NCBI GenBank assembly: GCA_028703835.1
Contig: JAQVMB010000002.1
Coordinates: forward strand, 33,232 to 97,231
Direction: 5' to 3'
Origin: Candidatus Peribacteraceae bacterium
GTDB lineage: Bacteria > Patescibacteriota > Gracilibacteria > Peribacterales > Peribacteraceae
DNA length: 64,000 nucleotides
Shown: positions 42,547 through 51,645 of the stretch, one piece after another
Layout: each line of letters starts with the position of its first letter
Numbering within the stretch: position 1 is the stretch's first letter
The notes under the pieces: model-generated
What the model was told of the DNA's origin: nothing
The model's database searches: none
Seen by the model: only the letters and a program-made list of their open reading frames with translations
Position numbers and translations under genes: made by a program

Positions 42547-42665
42547 GGAATGGGTGTTTGTAATCTCCTTATTATAGCGGAAAATCGCTTCTTTTTGGAG
42601 CGGGAGGGGCTTGACGTGTCGTCAGAAGGTGAGGAAAAAACATATCAAATATATGGCTGATGGGT

Positions 42666-42786
42666 GTGTCTAATGTGGAGAGGGCAGAAAGGGGAGAAAG
42701 GAAAGAAAAGAAAGAAATGTTCTTCCGTTATGACTATCCTTTTCTGCCCTTCCTTTCATTTCTTTCTTTTCCGCCCTCCTTTGGCA
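42666..42786. repeat. Purine/pyrimidine palindrome before the 5'-nuclease gene
   Basis: Left arm GGGCAGAAAGGGGAGAAAGG and following AAAGAAAAG; right arm CTTTTCTGCCCTTCC, TTTCATTTCTTTC, TTTTCCGCCC: imperfect complements, with about 9-bp period. Confidence 0.6.
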
Positions 42787-42801
42787 GGGCAATCTACTGC
42801 C

Positions 42802-43764
42802 ATGCAACAGCACCTCGTCCTCATAGACGGCCATCACCTGATGTACCGGGCCTTCTACGCCATTCCGGCGACGATGCGGACGGCCAAGGGGGAGCAGACG
42901 AATGCGGTGTACGGCGTGGCGTCGATGCTCCTCGCGATCCTCAAAATCGAGCAGCCGGATGCGCTTCTCTTCTGCTTCGATGCCGGGGACAAGACGTTCC
43001 GTCACCAAGAGAACGCCACCTATAAGGATGGACGCGCCGAGACGCCCGATGAATTTTACCTGCAGATCCCGCGCATCCTGGAAATGATCGATGCGTTCGG
43101 CTTCAAGCACGTGGCCGATGGCGGGTTCGAAGCCGATGATTTCCTGTGCACGTACGCGGTGGCGGCGGAGAAGGCGGGCATGCGCGTGACCATCGTGACC
43201 GGTGACCGGGATGCGTTCCAATTGGCGACAGACAGCATCCGCGTCGCGATTCCTCACAAGGGTTACCAGCAGACGGAATACCTGGGCCCGCGGGAGATCG
43301 AGACGAAATACGGGGTGACGCCGGCGCAGATACCTTCGTATAAGGGGCTGGTCGGGGACGCGTCGGACAACTTGCCGGGCGTGCTGGGCATCGGTCCGAA
43401 GACGGCGGCAACGCTCCTGCAGCAGTACGGGACGCTCGCGGGTGTGTACGAGCATCTGGCGGACATCAAGGAGACCGTGCGCGCCAAACTGGAGAAGGAC
43501 CGCGAGCAGGCGTTCTTCTGCGAACGGATGGCGACGCTCATTTGCGATATTCCTCTGCCTTGTTCACTCGATGATCTGGCACTGCGCGACATGCCCGTGG
43601 AACCGGTGGCACGCTTCTTCCGCGAGGTGGAATTCGCCGCGCTCCAGAAACGCTTGGATTCCCTGCTGAGGACACCCTACGGCTCGGCGCATTTCCTCGT
43701 ATCCGCGGTTTCCGCCCCGGCCGTTGCGGTCGGTCGAGAAGAAGATCAGCTCTCTCTGTTCTGA
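42802..43764 (+). CDS. Stand-alone 5'-3' exonuclease (Pol I N-terminal type)
   Basis: 320 residues. MQQHLVLIDGHHLMYRAFYA, DALLFCFDAGDKTFRHQ, KHVADGGFEADDFLCTYAVA, VTIVTGDRDAFQLATDSIRV and GLVGDASDNLPGVLGIGPKT cover the acidic metal ligands and the H3TH motif of the FEN/5'-nuclease domain. The polymerase domain is absent: the protein ends soon after the nuclease (REEDQLSLF). It would remove RNA primers and flaps. Start at 42802 fits; the upstream frame is repeat sequence. Confidence 0.88.
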   Translation: MQQHLVLIDGHHLMYRAFYAIPATMRTAKGEQTNAVYGVASMLLAILKIEQPDALLFCFDAGDKTFRHQENATYKDGRAETPDEFYLQIPRILEMIDAFGFKHVADGGFEADDFLCTYAVAAEKAGMRVTIVTGDRDAFQLATDSIRVAIPHKGYQQTEYLGPREIETKYGVTPAQIPSYKGLVGDASDNLPGVLGIGPKTAATLLQQYGTLAGVYEHLADIKETVRAKLEKDREQAFFCERMATLICDIPLPCSLDDLALRDMPVEPVARFFREVEFAALQKRLDSLLRTPYGSAHFLVSAVSAPAVAVGREEDQLSLF

Positions 43765-43801
43765 TCGACTTGTTTGCTCGAAATGCAAATGATGTTTTTG
43801 T

Positions 43802-44018
43802 CATACGTTCACGATTTCTGAGGTCTTCCGGCTCTTTATAATCCGTTCACTTTTCGTACTCAGGTGAAAAAGGGCTTCGAATTACATGAGCACATTTTGT
43901 GGTTCGTCCCTTGCATAAGATGAAAAACCTGCGCACCATTTGTGAACGTATGTCCTGAATCTGAATACCTTTGGTATTCATTAGCCTCTTGCACCGCTCT
44001 CCGAAGCCCCGTTAGACT
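43802..44018 (+). promoter_or_regulatory. ftsA upstream control region
   Basis: Two promoters: TATAAT at 43837-43842 (weak -35), and TTGCAC (43989-43994), 18 nt, TAGACT (44013-44018). An 11-bp perfect inverted pair CATACGTTCAC (43802-43812) and GTGAACGTATG (43942-43952) flanks the first, and another GTTCAC lies at 43845-43850, just after the -10 box. A hairpin TGAATACC-TTT-GGTATTCA is at 43962-43980. These suggest an operator system for the division genes. Confidence 0.5.
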
Positions 44019-44081
44019 GACAGCCGCTTTTTCCTCTCCGCGTTTCGCCCGTCCCGGGCCCCGCGGTTCCCCCGTCCGCTC

Positions 44082-45317
44082 ATGCCAAAGGAACGCGTCC
44101 TTGCCAGTCTAGACATAGGCAGTGCGAAAATTCGCACCGTCATTGCCGTCGTGGACGGCTCCGACAGCGACCATCGCGTCCCGAATGTCATCGGGGTGGG
44201 TTTGTCGCCCTCGCTGGGCATGCGCAAGGGCCACGTGATCGACGTGGAGGAACTCATCCATAACATCATTTCTTCGCTGGAGGACGCGGAACGCATGGCG
44301 GGCGTGCCCGTGAACCACGTCTTCGTGGGCATGAGTGGCTCGCATATCGAATCCTTCGACAGCCGCGGCGTCATCGCCATCTCCGGATCGGAGATCACGG
44401 TGGAGGACATCGCCCGCGTCCTCGACGCGGCGCAGGCCATCTCCATTCCCGCCAACCGCCGCATCCTGCACATCGAGCCGAAGGCGTACGCGGTGGACGA
44501 GCAGCGCGGCATCAAGAACCCGCTCGGCATGACGGGCATCCGCCTGGAGGTGGAGGCGCACATTGTGACGGGGCACGTGCAGCACGTGAAGAACGTGGAG
44601 AAGTGCATCGACCAGGCGGGAGTGGACATCGACGCCCTCGTCCCGTCCACCATCGCGTCGGCGGAGGCGACGCTCACGAAGCGCCAGAAGGAACTGGGCG
44701 TCCTCGTCATCGACGTGGGCGCGGGCTGCACGAGCGTCGCGGTGTTCGAAGAGGGGACCATCCTGCACTCCCTCTCCCTGCCCGTGGGCGGCGAGAGCGT
44801 GACGAGCGACATCGCCATCGGCCTCCGGACATCCATCGATACGGCCGAGAAGATCAAGATTGAATTCGGATCCGTCCTGCCGGGGGAGATGAGCGAGCGC
44901 GAGATGATCGACCTCTCCACCGTCTCCAAAGTGGACACGCAGACGGTCTCGAAGAAGTACATGGCGGAGATCATGCAGGCGCGCTACTTCGAGATCTTCT
45001 CGCTCGTGAAGAACGAACTGGCCCGCATCGGCCGCAGCGGCATGCTGCCCGCGGGCGCCCTCCTCACGGGCGGCGCGGTGAAGGCGCCGGGCGTCCTGGA
45101 CCTTGCGCGCGACGTGCTCGGGCTCCCCGTCCAGATGGGTTTCCCCGTCGACGTCGGCGGCGTCATCGAGAAGGTGGACGATCCAGCCTACGCCACCGCC
45201 TTGGGCACGCTCGTGTGGGGCATGCGGGAGGAGGAGCGTGTGGGCACATCCAATCCGTTCCACATGAAGCGCGCCGTCAAACAAGTCGGTTCCTGGTTGA
45301 AATCTTTATTTCCGTAA
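44082..45317 (+). CDS. ftsA: Cell division protein FtsA
   Basis: 411 residues, actin fold. Phosphate 1 LASLDIGSAKIRTVIAVVDG; 1C-domain region with HVFVGMSGSHIESFDSRGVI; phosphate 2 VLVIDVGAGCTSVAVFEEGT; adenosine motif ALLTGGAVKAPGVLDLARDV; C-terminal membrane-targeting amphipathic helix MKRAVKQVGSWLKSLFP. FtsA anchors FtsZ to the membrane. It is followed by ftsZ 82 bp downstream with no terminator between. Confidence 0.93.
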   Translation: MPKERVLASLDIGSAKIRTVIAVVDGSDSDHRVPNVIGVGLSPSLGMRKGHVIDVEELIHNIISSLEDAERMAGVPVNHVFVGMSGSHIESFDSRGVIAISGSEITVEDIARVLDAAQAISIPANRRILHIEPKAYAVDEQRGIKNPLGMTGIRLEVEAHIVTGHVQHVKNVEKCIDQAGVDIDALVPSTIASAEATLTKRQKELGVLVIDVGAGCTSVAVFEEGTILHSLSLPVGGESVTSDIAIGLRTSIDTAEKIKIEFGSVLPGEMSEREMIDLSTVSKVDTQTVSKKYMAEIMQARYFEIFSLVKNELARIGRSGMLPAGALLTGGAVKAPGVLDLARDVLGLPVQMGFPVDVGGVIEKVDDPAYATALGTLVWGMREEERVGTSNPFHMKRAVKQVGSWLKSLFP

Positions 45318-45399
45318 GACGCCGCGGCCGCGAAGGGTCGCGTCTACACCGTTGTTTCCTCCCCCTCACCTTCCCTTGTCCTCCCTTCCCCTTTCTCCC

Positions 45400-46641
45400 A
45401 TGTCCGACACGTTCCGCTCCATCTTCTCCGGCACCCGGACGTCCGGGAACACCACCGCCAACACGCAAAAACCCGCTGACGCGGCCGACGGTTCGCGCGA
45501 AGTGCGCCCGGACATGATGCCCGGCGCGGTGATCCGCGTCCTGGGCGCGGGCGGCGGCGGCGGCAACGCCGTCAACCGCATGATCCACGAGAAGGTGCAC
45601 GGCGTGGAATTCATCGCCGTGAACACGGATATGCAGGCGCTCTACCATAATCCGGCTTCCAAGAAGATCACGATCGGCCGCGGGACGACGAAGGGGCTGG
45701 GGGCGGGTGCCAACCCCGACGTGGGGAAGAAAGCGGCGGAGGAAAGCCTGGAAGAAATCAAGGATACGATCGAGGGCACGGACATGCTCTTCCTGACCGC
45801 CGGTCTGGGAGGCGGGACGGGAAGCGGCTGTTTGCCGATCATCGCGGAGGCGGCGCGCAGCATGGGCATCCTCACTGTCGCCGTCGTGACGAAGCCGTTC
45901 AGCTTCGAGGGGTTCAAGCGCAAGAAGCAGGCGGAGGAGGCGTTGGAGTACCTGAAGGGCAAGGTGGACACCCTCATCACGATCCCGAATGACAAGATCC
46001 TCTCCCTTATCGACAAGACGACGCCGCTCATGGAGGCGTTCCAGGTGGTCGACGAAGTGCTGAAACACGCCATCGAGGGCATCTCCAGCATCATCACGGT
46101 GCACGGTCTCGTGAACGTGGACTTCGCTGACGTGAAGGCCGTCATGCAGGACGCAGGCACCGCCCTGATGGGCATCGGCTACGGGACGGGGGACAGCCGC
46201 GCGGCGGAGGCGGCGCGTGCGGCCATCGACAGCCCGCTCTTGGAGACGAGCATTCACGGCGCGCAGGGCGTGCTCTTCAACATCACGGGCGGCAACGACC
46301 TGTCGATGTTCGAGGTGGACGAGGCGGCGCGCATCATCACGGAGGCCACGTCGCCCGAGGCGAACGTCATCTTTGGCGCCGTCATCGACGAAGCCTACAC
46401 GGGGCAGGTGAAGGTGACGGTGATCGCGACGGGCTTCGACGAGAAGGAGGGCATCATCACGCCCGCCGCCGCGAATCCGGCGCAGCGCCTGATGAAGAAC
46501 ACGTTCTCGCGCCCCTCCGTGGAGAAGGCGGAGGGCCGTTCGCAGCCCATGACCGACCCCAACGTGAAGACTTCTTCGCCGCAATTCAACGAAGAGGAGC
46601 TCGAAGTGCCGGCGTTCATGCGGAAGCCGCTGTCGAAGTAA
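45400..46641 (+). CDS. ftsZ: Cell division protein FtsZ
   Basis: 413 residues. VIRVLGAGGGGGNAVNRMI, TAGLGGGTGSG (tubulin signature), IPNDKILSLIDKTTPLMEAF, FADVKAVMQDAGTALMGIGY, and C-terminal tail EEELEVPAFMRKPLSK that binds FtsA. An N-terminal extension of ~45 residues rich in Thr/Ser/Asn precedes the GTPase core. Start at 45400 (MSDTFRSIFSG) chosen because the longer frame is Pro-rich. Confidence 0.95.
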   Translation: MSDTFRSIFSGTRTSGNTTANTQKPADAADGSREVRPDMMPGAVIRVLGAGGGGGNAVNRMIHEKVHGVEFIAVNTDMQALYHNPASKKITIGRGTTKGLGAGANPDVGKKAAEESLEEIKDTIEGTDMLFLTAGLGGGTGSGCLPIIAEAARSMGILTVAVVTKPFSFEGFKRKKQAEEALEYLKGKVDTLITIPNDKILSLIDKTTPLMEAFQVVDEVLKHAIEGISSIITVHGLVNVDFADVKAVMQDAGTALMGIGYGTGDSRAAEAARAAIDSPLLETSIHGAQGVLFNITGGNDLSMFEVDEAARIITEATSPEANVIFGAVIDEAYTGQVKVTVIATGFDEKEGIITPAAANPAQRLMKNTFSRPSVEKAEGRSQPMTDPNVKTSSPQFNEEELEVPAFMRKPLSK

Positions 46642-46663
46642 GTCTTTGTTCCCTCATCCCCCT

Positions 46664-46697
46664 GCCATGAACCAGGCGCTTCGCTTCGGTTCATGGC
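46664..46697. repeat. 10-bp palindrome after ftsZ
   Basis: GCCATGAACC (46664-46673) and GGTTCATGGC (46688-46697). May act as the ftsZ terminator hairpin. Confidence 0.5.
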
Positions 46698-46701
46698 CTG
46701 T

Positions 46702-46728
46702 CCCCCTTCTCCCACTGGGAGAAGGGGG
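46702..46728. repeat. GC-rich palindrome after ftsZ
   Basis: CCCCCTTCTCCC-ACT-GGGAGAAGGGGG: 12-bp perfect stem. Confidence 0.7.
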
Positions 46729-46815
46729 TACGGGTTAAAAGCGTTTTGGAAAATACGAACGTTCTTCCACCGGCACTTTTTTCGTTGTCTGCTCTCCATC
46801 GAAGCGGGGAGCGCT

Positions 46816-46840
46816 CCCCCTCCCCTCGTGGGGGAGGGGG
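46816..46840. repeat. GC-rich palindrome between ftsZ and dut
   Basis: CCCCCTCCCC-TCGT-GGGGGAGGGGG, followed by TTGGGGGGTGAGGG. Same family as inside eno and murL. Confidence 0.7.
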
Positions 46841-46859
46841 TTGGGGGGTGAGGGAACAA

Positions 46860-47288
46860 TCATCCCGTCGACCCGAACCCGCCCCGCGTCTCCGCCCCGT
46901 GGGAATCCACCTCCGTCCATTCCGCCCGTTCGACTTTGACGAAGAGCCCCTGCGCGATGCGTTCGCCGCGTTCGACGGTCACCGGCGCCTCCGTGACGTT
47001 CTGCACCTGCACGAGGATTTCATCCTTCTCCCCGTGGTAATCGCGGTCGATGACGCCGATGGAATGCGGGCAGACCAAGCCTTTTTTGCGCGGGAGGGAG
47101 GAGCGGGGGAGAATGAGCAGCGCGCAGCCTTCCGGCACCCGCACGATGACGTTCCCGGGCACCAGCGCGATCTTTCCGGGCTCGATCACCGTGGTTTCCC
47201 GCGTGACCAGGTCGAAGCCGACGGCGCCTTTGGATTCGTAGCGGGGGAGGGGGAGCGAGGCGTCAACACGTTGAATGTGTACTTGCAT
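46860..47288 (-). CDS. dut: dUTP diphosphatase
   Basis: 142 residues. Motif 1 GAVGFDLVTR (usual AGYDL), motif 2 LPRSSLPRKKGL, motif 3 GVIDRDYHGEKDEI, motif 4 RGERIAQGLFV, motif 5 RGGFGSTG at the C-terminus. It hydrolyses dUTP to dUMP and keeps uracil out of DNA. A standard homotrimeric dUTPase with all five motifs. It is convergent with ftsZ. Confidence 0.92.
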   Translation of the reverse strand: MQVHIQRVDASLPLPRYESKGAVGFDLVTRETTVIEPGKIALVPGNVIVRVPEGCALLILPRSSLPRKKGLVCPHSIGVIDRDYHGEKDEILVQVQNVTEAPVTVERGERIAQGLFVKVERAEWTEVDSHGAETRGGFGSTG

Positions 47289-47336
47289 GCGCAGAGCATG
47301 GCGTGATTCCGGTGTCCATGCAATGTATCACGGAGG

Positions 47337-50300
47337 TCAGGCGGCGGAGCCGTATAATTTCTTCCGGAGGCCCGCGAGCTTCTGCGCATCGTCGAAAATC
47401 GGTTGCGCGTGTGCTTCATCAAAATTGTCTTGTTCTGGGAAGAAGGCGCTTTCGTTGAGTGCTTCAAGAACCGCTTCAGGATGTTCTGCGATTTTCGCCT
47501 TAAGCGCATTCACAAGCTTTTCAGGGGCTCCAAACCACTTCTTTTGAATGGAATCCGGACTTTCTTTCCCCCGAATCCTGTCGAAGCTTTGTTCATTGCG
47601 ATCGGGGTCAACAAAATCGTCGATGGGAATCCCCTCCACTGAGTCAATGCCTAGTTTCTTACTGAGCGTATGCACAAAATTGCTTGCGGCCTTTCGATAC
47701 ACGATTGTGGCGAATTTTCCCGAAACAGGAATGTCGTTCTTGATCTGTTCCCAGCTCAAATAGGGGCGTTGAGCATTCGCCCTGTTGGTAAATTGGGTCA
47801 CGATGTTATCCCACATGACATATGCTCCAACGACGGTGCAAAGCCGCTGGCGTTCGCGTTGCGTGATCGGTTTGCCTGCTTTCATTTTCATACGCAGGTA
47901 CTGGAAGAACGTGTTGTATCCCACATAGCCGTTCTCCATCCCCTGCGTGGAGAGTTTCCACTGGCTTCCGGAGTACACGTTCGCCAGGTTATCGATACCC
48001 TGCCAGTCGACCATCGAGACGATCATCGGGATGTCTTCGTGGTCGAAGTTCTGTCCGCCCTTCAGGGTCTTGCTCACACGGGTGACCACCTCGGGATCGA
48101 AGGCCACCTGTTCCATGAGGAAGCGCGTCATGCGGGGGCCGGGGGAGTACGGATCGTCATCTTCGGTGATTTGGTGCGCGATCTGCTCGATCTCGTGGTG
48201 CGTGTTGTGGTTGCGCGTGAAGAAGTCGATGAAGGGGAACGCTCCCAGGATTTTCATGGTTTCTCCCGGGAATGCCCGGAGCCGGTCCAAGGAGAGGAGG
48301 CCGGATTCCACCCCTTTGATGAGGTAGAAAAACTTGTCCTCCATGCTCATTTTGCCGTTGCGCATCGCATAGTGGAGGATCTCTTCATAGAGATGCGGAT
48401 TCACCTCCTCCTCGGCGGACAGTTCCATTTTTCCATCTTTTATCAACTGATGACGGACGAGGAGTTTCTTGAGTTCCTTCGCTTCGTTCTTGATGGCGGA
48501 GATGTCGTCGAGGAACGGCGTGAAACTGGATTTTCCCTTCGCGATGGCTCCGTCGTTCCCCGTCTTCCAGTGTTCGTAGAGGTCCTTGTCCCGCCAGACG
48601 GAAGCGATCATTTTCTGCAGCCACTGGTTGCGGAGGATGGTGTTCCGCCTGCAGGGGAGTTCCGGCATCTTGTAGCCGGAGAATTCCTGCAGCTTCTGCC
48701 AAATGTGCTTGTTTTCCCAATCCATGCGTCCGCGCTTCGTGAGGAGGTTGATGATGGCTTTCAGCTGGTCCGGCGTCCGTACGCGCTGCGCGTACTCATG
48801 CAAGAGGATGTGGCTGTCGATCTTTTCCCAGCCCTTCTCCCACACGCTCACTTCTTCCTCTTCGGAGGTGCGGTCGCGGCGCTCGAACTCGTGCTTCAGG
48901 CGCCCGAGATAAATGACCTCGTCGGGGATGAGCTGGGTGAGCCCCTTCCCCAGCTTGTTGCGTGCGGATTCCCCGCGGCGCTTCCACATGCGGATGATGT
49001 CCTCTTTCATGTCCTTGAACATCGTGTACATGTCCCACAGGCTTACCCAGGCAATGTCGTTCTGCAGGTGCTGAAACAGCGTCTGCTGACCTGTTTTCTG
49101 CACCGTGGAGAGGTCCGCCATCGCTTGGTCCACCTGCCCCATGAACTTTGCGGTATCCCGCAGTGCATTCCGGGCGTGTTCCAGGCCTTCCAGGAACTCT
49201 GGCGCATCCACCTGTCCCGCTGCGAAGGGCGGTTCCAATTCATCTCTGATAAACGAACGGACCTTGTCATAGTGGAAATGTTCGTTCAGGAAAGCGCGCA
49301 TGTCGCCGTATCCTTCGACGGACGGATAGGCATCGAGGAATGCTTCTACATGGAGAAGATCCCGGCGCAAGGAGGTCATTTTGTCGTCCACGCTGGTCGG
49401 TTCCACTGGCCTCTCGCCTTCCGTGGGCCCGGGCTCTTGCAGCGTTCCATCCGCCCCTTCCGTCGTGAAGACGCCTCCCGTCAGCCGCAGGGGCTGCGGC
49501 TTCTCCATGCGCCCGTGCCGCAGGTTCTCCGCGACTTCGAAGAGCGCGCGCTCGTTTGCCGGAACATCCGGCCGTCCTCTCCGCTGCCACTCCGCCGTCC
49601 GGTTCAAGAGCTCGTCGATGAGCTTCCAGCGCTCGGTTTCGGAGGGGGCGGAAGGATGTTCGACGGGAATGCCCCATTCCTCCGCGCGCTCCAGGAGGAG
49701 GCTCGTCAGGTCGTGGCCGGCCTCTCGTCCATGCCTCTCCAGCGTCGCTCCGAGACCGGTGAGCAGGTTCGGGAAGACGTTGAAGCGCCGGAAGGCATCG
49801 ATCACGGCATGGCCGCGTTCGTGCTCGACGATCTCGTCGACGGACAGGCCGCGTTCCCGGATGAGCGCCATGTTCAGGTAGATGCGGCCGTCGCCGTAGC
49901 TGTAATATCCCGGGAAATCGTCCCGTCCCGTCACGGTCTTGAATTCTTCTTTTGTGGAGAGACGCACGACGATGTCGGGATCCCGGTCCGCCAGCAATCC
50001 CAGATGTTCTTTGCAGCGCTCGAGCTCGCGGATTTCTTCCTCCGCTTTCCCGATCTCGCCGCCGCCGATGGCCATGTCGATCTCCGCTTTCCGGCCGCGA
50101 ATCCGCCCTGACAGGCCCAGGAGATCGCAGATCGGATGCCGCATGGTCTCGATTGTGTAGAGGAGACCGGGGAGGAGCGTATCCAGCTTTTGACGCGTTT
50201 CTTTCTGCTTCTGCATCACCGCCGGATCCGTGACGTTCTTTCGTTGCATCGCTTCCGCTTGCCGTATTCCTTCGGACGTGAGGAGGCGTGGGCTTTGCTG

Positions 50301-51644
50301 GAGGATTTGGATATTTTTCGAAATCGTACGCATCTCGTCGTTGCGCGTCCGGCGGATGTCTGCGCGTTCGTCGGGGGTGGGTGCGCGACCCTCGATCCAT
50401 GGTGCGAGGAGTTCCTGCAGCTGTTCAATGCTTTGCCGGACGTCCGGATCCAGGGTTTCCAAGTCGATCTTTGCAACTTCGATGGCTGTCTGCGACGCCC
50501 ACTGCTCCGCCGCGTTCTCCTCTGCTAGTTCCTCCATCGCTCCCACGGGCAGTTCGTGGTTGCCTTTGGTTCGCAGTTCCTTCTCCGTCAGGTCCAGGAG
50601 GCGGAGTGCTTCCTCCGCTTCGGGGAGGAAGTCCGCGCCCTTCGCACCGGAGCGATGGCGGGGATATCCCTCGTCGCGCCGGATGCCGTGCAGCCGCAGG
50701 AGGATCTCCCGGAAGGCGTCTTCCGTCCCGTCGGCGGTGAGGTTGTAGGCGCGGAATGTGTCCTGCTGCAGTCGCGACCACGCGCTTTCGGTTTTCTGCA
50801 GGAGCGTCGTGGCGCGCTCGTTGATTTTTGCATCGAGGTGCGCGCGCATTTTTTCCACGGCTCCGCCCAGATCGAGCAGGAACCGTTCCCGGGCTTCGTT
50901 GCGCGCCCTCTCGCCGATTTCTTTCCCGCCCGCCGGCTGGCCGAAGGCGCTGCGGATGCGCTGCGTCTGCGTGATGTCCACGAGCATCTGGAACGCCCGT
51001 TCCCGCTGTTCCTGCGTGAAGCGCTCCGGCTGCGGAACGCCGAGCCGCTCCAGGACATTCGCCGGATGCACGAGTTTCAGCGAGAGGTCGATACCCAGCA
51101 TATTGCCCTGCGCTTCGTATTGCGAAATGGCGTGCAGCACCGGTTCGAGCCGGGGCCGGTCGCAGCCGAGCTCTTCGAGCCTGTGCCGGTTCTTCTCCGT
51201 GCGCGCGATGAGTTCCACGTAGCGGTCCAGCTTGCCTTCGAATGACTGCAGGGAGCGCAGTACGCCCGCCGGATCCATGGCATTCAGGATGGCATCAAGG
51301 CTTCGGTTTCCCGCGGGACGTGCCGGGGAAGAGGGGAGCGCCGCAGCCGCGATCCTCTTCGTTTCCGCATCGAGCGTGCCGCTCTCTTCCAGCGTATCCA
51401 TCAGCGGATTCTGCGTCCGGACGTCGAGGGCGAGGGGCATGGTGCCCGTAATCTGCAGCCTGGTCTGTTCCAGGACGGAACCGACGGGGTTGGGCGAGGC
51501 GGGTGCGGATGGCGCCTGCCGGAGCTGTTCCGTCGTTTCGGGCGGCAGGGGCCTGCGGGGGTCGGCGGGCGCCATGCCGAGCAGGCGCTTCTCGCGGTCG
51601 GATCCCGAGACGGAGGGCCGGCAAGCGGGGAGGATGCGGCGCAT
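47337..51644 (-). CDS. Very large protein with zincin-like HERGH motif, unknown function
   Basis: 1435 residues, no signal peptide or clear membrane span. The first 500 residues are mainly helical with coiled-coil-like segments (LDRYVELIARTEKNRHRLEE; RRTRNDEMRTISKNIQILQQ). A zinc-protease-like motif, EIVEHERGHAVIDAF, lies at about residues 604-618 (His608, Glu609, His612 = HExxH), after YYSYGDGRIYLNMALIRERG. A disordered stretch (about 740-770) separates it from an ordered C-terminal half (YLGRLKHEFERRDRT; HTHHEIEQIAHQITEDDDPY). No known family recognised. Start ATG at 51644 lies 1 bp after the upstream gene's stop, so it is in an operon with it. Confidence 0.7.
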   Translation of the reverse strand: MRRILPACRPSVSGSDREKRLLGMAPADPRRPLPPETTEQLRQAPSAPASPNPVGSVLEQTRLQITGTMPLALDVRTQNPLMDTLEESGTLDAETKRIAAAALPSSPARPAGNRSLDAILNAMDPAGVLRSLQSFEGKLDRYVELIARTEKNRHRLEELGCDRPRLEPVLHAISQYEAQGNMLGIDLSLKLVHPANVLERLGVPQPERFTQEQRERAFQMLVDITQTQRIRSAFGQPAGGKEIGERARNEARERFLLDLGGAVEKMRAHLDAKINERATTLLQKTESAWSRLQQDTFRAYNLTADGTEDAFREILLRLHGIRRDEGYPRHRSGAKGADFLPEAEEALRLLDLTEKELRTKGNHELPVGAMEELAEENAAEQWASQTAIEVAKIDLETLDPDVRQSIEQLQELLAPWIEGRAPTPDERADIRRTRNDEMRTISKNIQILQQSPRLLTSEGIRQAEAMQRKNVTDPAVMQKQKETRQKLDTLLPGLLYTIETMRHPICDLLGLSGRIRGRKAEIDMAIGGGEIGKAEEEIRELERCKEHLGLLADRDPDIVVRLSTKEEFKTVTGRDDFPGYYSYGDGRIYLNMALIRERGLSVDEIVEHERGHAVIDAFRRFNVFPNLLTGLGATLERHGREAGHDLTSLLLERAEEWGIPVEHPSAPSETERWKLIDELLNRTAEWQRRGRPDVPANERALFEVAENLRHGRMEKPQPLRLTGGVFTTEGADGTLQEPGPTEGERPVEPTSVDDKMTSLRRDLLHVEAFLDAYPSVEGYGDMRAFLNEHFHYDKVRSFIRDELEPPFAAGQVDAPEFLEGLEHARNALRDTAKFMGQVDQAMADLSTVQKTGQQTLFQHLQNDIAWVSLWDMYTMFKDMKEDIIRMWKRRGESARNKLGKGLTQLIPDEVIYLGRLKHEFERRDRTSEEEEVSVWEKGWEKIDSHILLHEYAQRVRTPDQLKAIINLLTKRGRMDWENKHIWQKLQEFSGYKMPELPCRRNTILRNQWLQKMIASVWRDKDLYEHWKTGNDGAIAKGKSSFTPFLDDISAIKNEAKELKKLLVRHQLIKDGKMELSAEEEVNPHLYEEILHYAMRNGKMSMEDKFFYLIKGVESGLLSLDRLRAFPGETMKILGAFPFIDFFTRNHNTHHEIEQIAHQITEDDDPYSPGPRMTRFLMEQVAFDPEVVTRVSKTLKGGQNFDHEDIPMIVSMVDWQGIDNLANVYSGSQWKLSTQGMENGYVGYNTFFQYLRMKMKAGKPITQRERQRLCTVVGAYVMWDNIVTQFTNRANAQRPYLSWEQIKNDIPVSGKFATIVYRKAASNFVHTLSKKLGIDSVEGIPIDDFVDPDRNEQSFDRIRGKESPDSIQKKWFGAPEKLVNALKAKIAEHPEAVLEALNESAFFPEQDNFDEAHAQPIFDDAQKLAGLRKKLYGSAA

Positions 51645-51645
51645 G

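Noticed and set aside
47670-50111. 813-codon plus-strand frame opposite the giant gene
   Set aside because: Shadow of the minus-strand protein, whose composition and HExxH motif are more protein-like.
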